From contig JASHWX010000013.1 in NCBI GenBank assembly GCA_030043815.1, positions 1 through 9,291 of the forward strand: DNA of 9,291 nt, in the 5' to 3' direction. Each line of letters starts with the position of its first letter. Within the stretch, counting starts at the first letter, position 1. The position numbers and the translations under genes were made by a program. Shown piece by piece: positions 4,899-9,291 of this stretch. Source of the DNA: Candidatus Rhabdochlamydia sp. GTDB lineage: Bacteria > Chlamydiota > Chlamydiia > Chlamydiales > Rhabdochlamydiaceae. The notes beneath the pieces were generated by a model, which was not told where the DNA came from, searched no databases, and saw nothing but the letters and a program-made list of their open reading frames with translations.

Positions 4899-7427
4899 AT
4901 GCAACCTTTAGAAGAAAATCAGGCTCAGAACCTCGCTGACAAAATCAAGCATTATCTTATCACGACGATGGGAGTGACAATCGATGAAGCGAGCGCGGAA
5001 GAATTTTATCGCGCGTTTGTCTTGACCTTGCGCGAAGAGGTCATGATCAACTGGACCGCGTGCGCCCATACGTATCGAAAAAAACGCGTCCGCATGCTCT
5101 ATTACTTGTGCATGGAGTACATGCCAGGGCGTTTTGTCAACAGCAACGTCACAAACATCCATGCGATAGAACTCGTGCAGAATGTGATGAAGCGATTAAA
5201 TCGACGGGTCGACGCGCATTTTGAATCCGATCCCGGCCTTGGAAATGGAGGCTTAGGCAGGCTGGCTGCATGCTTGCTCGATTCTTTAGCGACGCAAAGC
5301 TATCCTGCTATTGCCTATGGGCTGCGTTATCAATATGGGATTTTTGATCAGGAAATTTGGGATGGAGTGCAGGTCGAGAGGCCCGAGATTTGGCTGTTGC
5401 ATGAATTTCCTTGGGAATACCGGCGCGATACCCATGCAGTCAATGTCCTTTACTCGGGCAGTACGACGGCTTTGAAAAATAAAAAGGGCGTCGAGGTTTT
5501 TAACTTGAGCGATTATGAAGAGGTCCGCGCTCTCGCCTACGATATCCCGATCATCGGGTATAAGACAAATGGCGCGTTCAATGTCAACACACTGAGGCTT
5601 TGGACGACGAAGGAATCGCCTCGCAACTTCGAATTGCAGCGCTTCAATGCAGGCTTGCTCGACCAGGCTGCAGAGAATACTTCGATCACCGATGTCCTTT
5701 ATCCCAATGACAATCACGAAACCGGCAAGAGAGTCCGCTTAAAGCAAGAGTTTTTGCTCGTTTCCGCTTCCCTGCAAGATATCTTTCGCGAGCATCCTGA
5801 TGTGAACGATTTTGCCGACAAGGTGCGCATCCACATCAACGATACGCATCCAGCGCTTGTGATCGCCGAGCTGCAGCGCATGCTCGTCCGGCATCATGAC
5901 TTTGGCTGGGAAGAAGCGTGGGAGATTGTCAAGACCTGCTGCAATTACACTAACCACACGGTCCTTCGCGAGTCGCTCGAAGAATGGAACCAGAACCGGA
6001 TGCAATACTTGCTCCCGCGGCAATACAAAGTCATTGAGCGGCTCAATCTCGATTTTTGCAATGCGATTCGTCAAAAATATCCCAACGATGAAGACAGAGT
6101 TCGACGCCTATCCGTAATCGAGCATGGGCAAGTGAGGATGGCGAACCTCGCTGTCCTAGGATCGCATCGCGTCAATGGCGTCGCCGCTTTGCACACAGAG
6201 ATTTTAAAACATGACATCTTTAAAGATTTTTACGAGATGTATCCCGAGAAGTTCGTGAATGTCACAAACGGCGTCACGCAGCGGCGCTGGCTGCTCCACG
6301 TCAACCCTCGATTATCCGCATTCATTACTCAGCGCATCGGCAAACAATGGATCACCGATTTTAGCCATATTCAAGAGCTTGCCCCATTTGCAAAAGATCC
6401 CAAGAGCCGCCAAGAGTTTCTCGAGATCAAACAGCAAAATAAACGCGCCCTGATGGAATTTATTGCACAAGAAAATCCCATTCGGGATTTTCGCGGCAAA
6501 GTTCTCGGCCATTATCCTTGTTTGGATGAAACAGCCCTATTCGACGTGCAGATCAAGCGCTTTCACGAATACAAACGGCAGCTGCTCAATATCCTGCACG
6601 TTATCATGCTCTATCATGAGCTAAAAAGCGATCCCTATGCCCGCAAAATCAAGCGCATGGTGATCATCGCTGGCAAAGCGGCTCCAGGCTATGAGACCGC
6701 AAAAAATGTCGTTCATCTCATCACCTGCGCCGCTAGAAAGATCAATCGCGATCCTGCTGTGAGTCAAAAACTCCAAGTCGCCTTCATTGAAAATTATAAC
6801 GTCTCGCGCGCCGAGCTCATCATCCCTGCCGCCGACCTCTCCGAGCAGATCTCGACCGCCGGCATGGAAGCTTCCGGTACCGGCAACATGAAGCTGGCAA
6901 TGAACGGAGCCCTTACGATCGGGACCGAAGATGGCGCCAACATCGAAATCCACCAACAAGTGACCGATGCCTGGTGGCCGTTTGGATTTGGAAAGTCGGC
7001 TCAAGAAAATGCCAAGGCGCGCGCTGACCATTCCTACAATCCTTGGGACATCTACATGCACAACCCAGCTATCAGGGCCGCTGTGGATTCGCTGCGCGAT
7101 AAGACCTTTGCGGATTCAGAAGAGGAACACCAAGCATTGAGCAGCCTTTACCACATTTTGTTAGAAGCAGACCGCTTTTTTGTGCTGAACGACTTGCAAA
7201 GCTACTATGCTGCTCAAAAGAAAGTGGAAGAATTTTATCTCGATCAATCCAAATGGATCGAATACGCGATCCACAATATCGCTGCCATGGGCAAATTCTC
7301 AACCGATGAATCGGTCCACAACTATGCAAAATTAATCTGGAATATACAACCCTGTCCTGTCGACAAAGATGAGCTCGAACGTGTACGGGCTGAATACAGC
7401 GAGCACGACAAGTGCCGCATCCTTTAA
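4899..7427 (+). CDS. glgP: Glycogen phosphorylase (GT35)
   Basis: An 842-residue cytoplasmic PLP enzyme that releases glucose-1-phosphate from alpha-1,4-glucan ends. Family landmarks in order: YYLCMEYMPGR, DPGLGNGGLGRLAAC (from residue 111), VERPEIWLLHEFPWE, VNTLRLW, IHINDTHPAL, NHTVLRE, VNVTNGVTQRRWL, DVQIKRFHEYKRQLLN, and EASGTGNMKLAMNGALTIG with the PLP-binding lysine at residue 665. Length is normal to slightly long for bacterial GlgP. The reading frame is open back to ATGs at 4836 and 4842, but those lie antisense to the conserved FAD-binding N-terminus of sthA. The ATG at 4899 (MQPLEENQ) puts the first family motif at the usual distance. No good ribosome-binding site precedes it. Only 37 bases separate it from the divergent sthA start, so promoters must overlap the coding regions. 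Confidence 0.95.
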   Translation: MQPLEENQAQNLADKIKHYLITTMGVTIDEASAEEFYRAFVLTLREEVMINWTACAHTYRKKRVRMLYYLCMEYMPGRFVNSNVTNIHAIELVQNVMKRLNRRVDAHFESDPGLGNGGLGRLAACLLDSLATQSYPAIAYGLRYQYGIFDQEIWDGVQVERPEIWLLHEFPWEYRRDTHAVNVLYSGSTTALKNKKGVEVFNLSDYEEVRALAYDIPIIGYKTNGAFNVNTLRLWTTKESPRNFELQRFNAGLLDQAAENTSITDVLYPNDNHETGKRVRLKQEFLLVSASLQDIFREHPDVNDFADKVRIHINDTHPALVIAELQRMLVRHHDFGWEEAWEIVKTCCNYTNHTVLRESLEEWNQNRMQYLLPRQYKVIERLNLDFCNAIRQKYPNDEDRVRRLSVIEHGQVRMANLAVLGSHRVNGVAALHTEILKHDIFKDFYEMYPEKFVNVTNGVTQRRWLLHVNPRLSAFITQRIGKQWITDFSHIQELAPFAKDPKSRQEFLEIKQQNKRALMEFIAQENPIRDFRGKVLGHYPCLDETALFDVQIKRFHEYKRQLLNILHVIMLYHELKSDPYARKIKRMVIIAGKAAPGYETAKNVVHLITCAARKINRDPAVSQKLQVAFIENYNVSRAELIIPAADLSEQISTAGMEASGTGNMKLAMNGALTIGTEDGANIEIHQQVTDAWWPFGFGKSAQENAKARADHSYNPWDIYMHNPAIRAAVDSLRDKTFADSEEEHQALSSLYHILLEADRFFVLNDLQSYYAAQKKVEEFYLDQSKWIEYAIHNIAAMGKFSTDESVHNYAKLIWNIQPCPVDKDELERVRAEYSEHDKCRIL

Positions 7428-7600
7428 CTAAACGCGAGTTTTGGATAAGCACACTATGCAAATCGATATCTTTCGGCGAATTTTGCACCAAAATTCGTTC
7501 GCTGGCGGCGTCTTCGACGCCAGCGTCACTCATTTTGGTGCAAAATTCATCCGAAATCTGATCGATTTTCATAGCGCGGTTATCCAAAACTCGCGTTAAG
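7428..7600. repeat. 173-bp imperfect palindrome filling the glgP/binding-protein junction
   Basis: The element begins right after the glgP TAA and runs through the TAA of the opposing gene (7596-7598), with its centre at 7514. Perfect inverted blocks are AACGCGAGTTTTGGATAA at 7431-7448 with its complement at 7580-7597 (18 bp), and GAATTTTGCACCAAAAT at 7478-7494 with its complement at 7532-7548 (17 bp). The apex GGCGTC-TTC-GACGCC spans 7507-7521 and can also fold as a bulged stem using CGCTGGC and GCCAGCG. CTATG-AAATCGAT blocks between them match with one mismatch. Folded as RNA in either direction it would make a very stable hairpin, so bidirectional termination is the simplest reading. Its sequence differs from the 3331-3456 palindrome, but layout and position are the same. 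Confidence 0.85.
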
Positions 7601-8342
7601 ACTCTTGTAAATTCCATCGATCGAGCAGTTTTTTGTAAGAGCCATTTTTTTGCATCCGCTTGAGCCCTTCATTAAAGCCTTTGATGAGATGAGGAGCGGC
7701 CTTATGCTTGGTAATCAGTCTTAGACCGTCGTCGTTGAGCGGCGGCGTCGCGATTTTGAGCTGGCCTTGATAGAGGTCGCGGCAATAGGCTGTCGCGGAA
7801 AGGATATCGACCATAGCGCCGTCGACGTCAGATTGCAAGATGGCGTTGAGCGCTTGGGGGATCGAGTCGTAATAGCGGATCATGACGCCGGGGCTTTTTT
7901 CTAAGATGAGATCGTATGAGGTGCCGGTCACAACGGCAATCTCTTTGCCGCTCAACTGGTCGAGGGAACGGATTTTCGAATCAATGGGGACGACGAGAAC
8001 AGGCCCCAAAGGTAGATACACATCGGAAAAGTCATAGAGGCCGCGATTGAAGATGTATGGAGTTTTGGAGGACAAAATCGCCTCGTATTGTCCATTTTGC
8101 AATCCATCGAGAAGGTTGCTGGAGTTGACAGTGACTTTAACGAAGGGGATTTTCTCGAGCTTGCCGATTTCCGTGAGAAGCTCTGTCGAAAAGGCGGTAA
8201 CATTATTGTCCCGCGTGCCAAATTGCAATGGGTACCAGTAAGGATCGACGCCGACTCGGCAGCTGGGCTTGGATGATTGCCCAGAGCATCCAAAGAGTGT
8301 TAAAATGAGCGCTACGATGGAAAGCAAGAGTCTCATAAGCAT
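7596..8342 (-). CDS. Amino-acid-type solute-binding lipoprotein (ABC transporter, SBP family 3)
   Basis: A 248-residue predicted periplasmic binding protein. An N-terminal hydrophobic signal (LLLSIVALILTLFG) ends at C19 in a lipobox-like LFGC, so lipid anchoring is likely, although F at -2 is uncommon. The mature part follows the SBP_bac_3/GlnH-ArtJ pattern: CRVGVDPYWYPLQF, ELLTEIGKLEKIPF, GLQNGQYEAILSS, YDFSDVYLPLGPVLVV, a hinge at SLDQLSGKEIAVVTGTSYD, AILQSDVDGAMVD, and a KNGSYKKLLDRWNL tail typical of polar amino-acid binders. Starts are possible at GTG 8345, ATG 8342 and ATG 8336; none has a good ribosome-binding site. A TACAAT on the minus strand at 8359-8364 may be its -10 box. C. trachomatis has a glutamine-binding protein gene next to ferrochelatase, which supports orthology; the ligand here is not predictable. 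No permease or ATPase gene is adjacent. Confidence 0.82.
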   Translation of the reverse strand: MLMRLLLSIVALILTLFGCSGQSSKPSCRVGVDPYWYPLQFGTRDNNVTAFSTELLTEIGKLEKIPFVKVTVNSSNLLDGLQNGQYEAILSSKTPYIFNRGLYDFSDVYLPLGPVLVVPIDSKIRSLDQLSGKEIAVVTGTSYDLILEKSPGVMIRYYDSIPQALNAILQSDVDGAMVDILSATAYCRDLYQGQLKIATPPLNDDGLRLITKHKAAPHLIKGFNEGLKRMQKNGSYKKLLDRWNLQES

Positions 8343-8383
8343 CACGATACCATAGTAAATTGTAAATGTGTATGCTTAATTTG

Positions 8384-9291
8384 ATGACATACCTCCTCGT
8401 CAATTTCGGCGGACCGCGCCATCTCGATGAAATCGAAGAATTCCTCATCGCGCTTCTTACCGACCAAGAAGTGATCCGCACGCCTTTTCCTTCATGGATT
8501 CACCGCATGCTATTTACACGCGTTGCAAAGAAGAGAAGCAAGAGGATTGCGCACGATTATGCCTCGATCGGGGGCAAATCGCCTATATTCGAAGATACCG
8601 AAGAAATTGCAAAAAAATTGACAAGGCTTCTCGATGGCAAAGTGATCACTTTTCATCGCTATTTGCCAAAGACCCATGCAGATTTCATCAAAAAAATGAA
8701 ACACGTGAAAGGCGACATACGCGTATTTCCTCTCTTTCCTCAATTCAGCTATGCGACGACAGGAAGCATCGCGCTATGGTTTCACAGGCATCTTCCGAAA
8801 GAGGTTGTGAAAGAAATGTGGTGGGTCAAGTCCTACTTTGCCCATGAAAGTTATCTTTTGGCATTTGAGAACTGCATCCGCGAATTTTTGATGGTGCAAG
8901 GACTAAAAGAAGAAGAATGCCTTTTTCTCTTTTCGGCGCATGGGCTCCCGCAGCGCTTTATCGACACGGGAGATGTGTATGAAAAAGAGTGCCGCTACAC
9001 CTTTCATCAATTGAGCAAGCGGTTTCCGAGTGCAATTTCTCACTTAAGTTATCAATCCCAGTTTGGCAAGGAAGAATGGATTCGGCCTTATACGAGCGAG
9101 TTTTGTTCACAACTTGATACGATGCGAAAAGTTGTCGTGGTGCCGCTGAGTTTTACATCGGATCACATCGAAACTCTCTTCGAGATCGAACAGCAGTACC
9201 TGCCATTGATTCGTAAAAAAGGTGCGGTTGCTTTGCGTTGTCCGGCATTGAACCTGCGCGGGGATTGGATCGAGGCGATTGCCAAGATCAT
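8384..9291 (+). CDS. hemH: Ferrochelatase, 3' end beyond the window
   Basis: The frame stays open from 8366 to the window end, about 302 residues from the chosen start. It inserts ferrous iron into protoporphyrin IX, the last step of haem synthesis. Seen in order: TYLLVNFGGPR at the N-terminus, DYASIGGKSPIFEDTE, FHRYLPKTH, FPLFPQFSYATTGS, SAHGLPQRFIDTGDVYEKEC with catalytic-type H186, SYQSQFGKEEWIRPYT, and VVPLSFTSDHIETLFEIE with E263. These match the His and Glu of the ferrochelatase active site, and the wording (YLPKTH, TGSIALWF, QSQFGKEEW, SDHIETLFEI) is close to chlamydial HemH. ATG 8384 makes the family-like MTYLLVNFGG start; in-frame ATGs at 8366 and 8372 are alternatives, none with a clear ribosome-binding site. 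About 10-30 C-terminal residues are probably missing. It is divergent from the binding-protein gene. Confidence 0.93.
   Translation, partial: MTYLLVNFGGPRHLDEIEEFLIALLTDQEVIRTPFPSWIHRMLFTRVAKKRSKRIAHDYASIGGKSPIFEDTEEIAKKLTRLLDGKVITFHRYLPKTHADFIKKMKHVKGDIRVFPLFPQFSYATTGSIALWFHRHLPKEVVKEMWWVKSYFAHESYLLAFENCIREFLMVQGLKEEECLFLFSAHGLPQRFIDTGDVYEKECRYTFHQLSKRFPSAISHLSYQSQFGKEEWIRPYTSEFCSQLDTMRKVVVVPLSFTSDHIETLFEIEQQYLPLIRKKGAVALRCPALNLRGDWIEAIAKI

Noticed and set aside
7072..7617. Minus-strand 181-residue frame across the glgP end and the palindrome
   Set aside because: It is an open frame created by antisense glgP plus the palindrome; no family features, no ribosome-binding site identified.
8494..8847. 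Plus-strand 117-residue frame inside hemH
   Set aside because: Out-of-frame shadow; the +2-shifted frame encodes ferrochelatase with all conserved motifs.
1..9291. CRISPR array, tRNA or rRNA genes, integrase or IS transposase
   Set aside because: No regularly spaced direct repeats, no cloverleaf or CCA-ending candidate and no transposase or integrase motifs were seen on reading both strands.

Overview
The window looks like a piece of a chlamydial chromosome, most likely an environmental (Parachlamydia/Waddlia-like) member of the Chlamydiales. The best evidence is the ferrochelatase at the right edge, which follows the chlamydial HemH sequence closely. It lies next to and divergent from a polar amino-acid type periplasmic binding protein; the same two functions are neighbours in Chlamydia trachomatis as I recall it. 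Glycogen phosphorylase also fits, since glycogen metabolism is retained in this phylum. The genus cannot be fixed from the sequence alone.

The left third (about 1-3456) is visibly more AT-rich than the rest: one hand-counted 60-base line in the rloB-like gene is 38% G+C, against 52% for a line in sthA. It holds two accessory modules that face away from each other across a 218-bp control region. On the minus strand is a three-gene operon: a cysteine-less DUF2089-family HTH protein, a small membrane protein and a SHOCT-like-domain protein. This looks like a known but functionally obscure bacterial cassette. On the plus strand is a two-gene module: an OLD/AAA15-type ATPase followed by an RloB-family protein. 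This resembles two-gene anti-phage systems that pair an ATPase with a Toprim-like nuclease. Its promoter (TTGAAA-17-TATAAC) is bracketed by two near-identical 13-bp palindromes whose centres are 62 bp apart.

The right two thirds (3455-9291) carry core metabolism. sthA, a soluble pyridine nucleotide transhydrogenase lacking both cysteines of the dihydrolipoamide-dehydrogenase motif, is divergent from glgP. A solute-binding lipoprotein gene is divergent from hemH, which runs off the window.

The most unusual feature is structural. Both convergent gene junctions (rloB/sthA and glgP/binding protein) are filled end to end by long imperfect palindromes of about 126 and 173 bp whose outer ends run into the stop codons on both sides. 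A third palindrome lies at the left edge, beyond the 3' end of the minus-strand operon. The word TGAAAATCG (or its complement) occurs in or beside all three, and the left-edge and rloB/sthA elements share a longer stretch of similarity. They may be oversized bidirectional terminators, a dispersed repeat family, or both.
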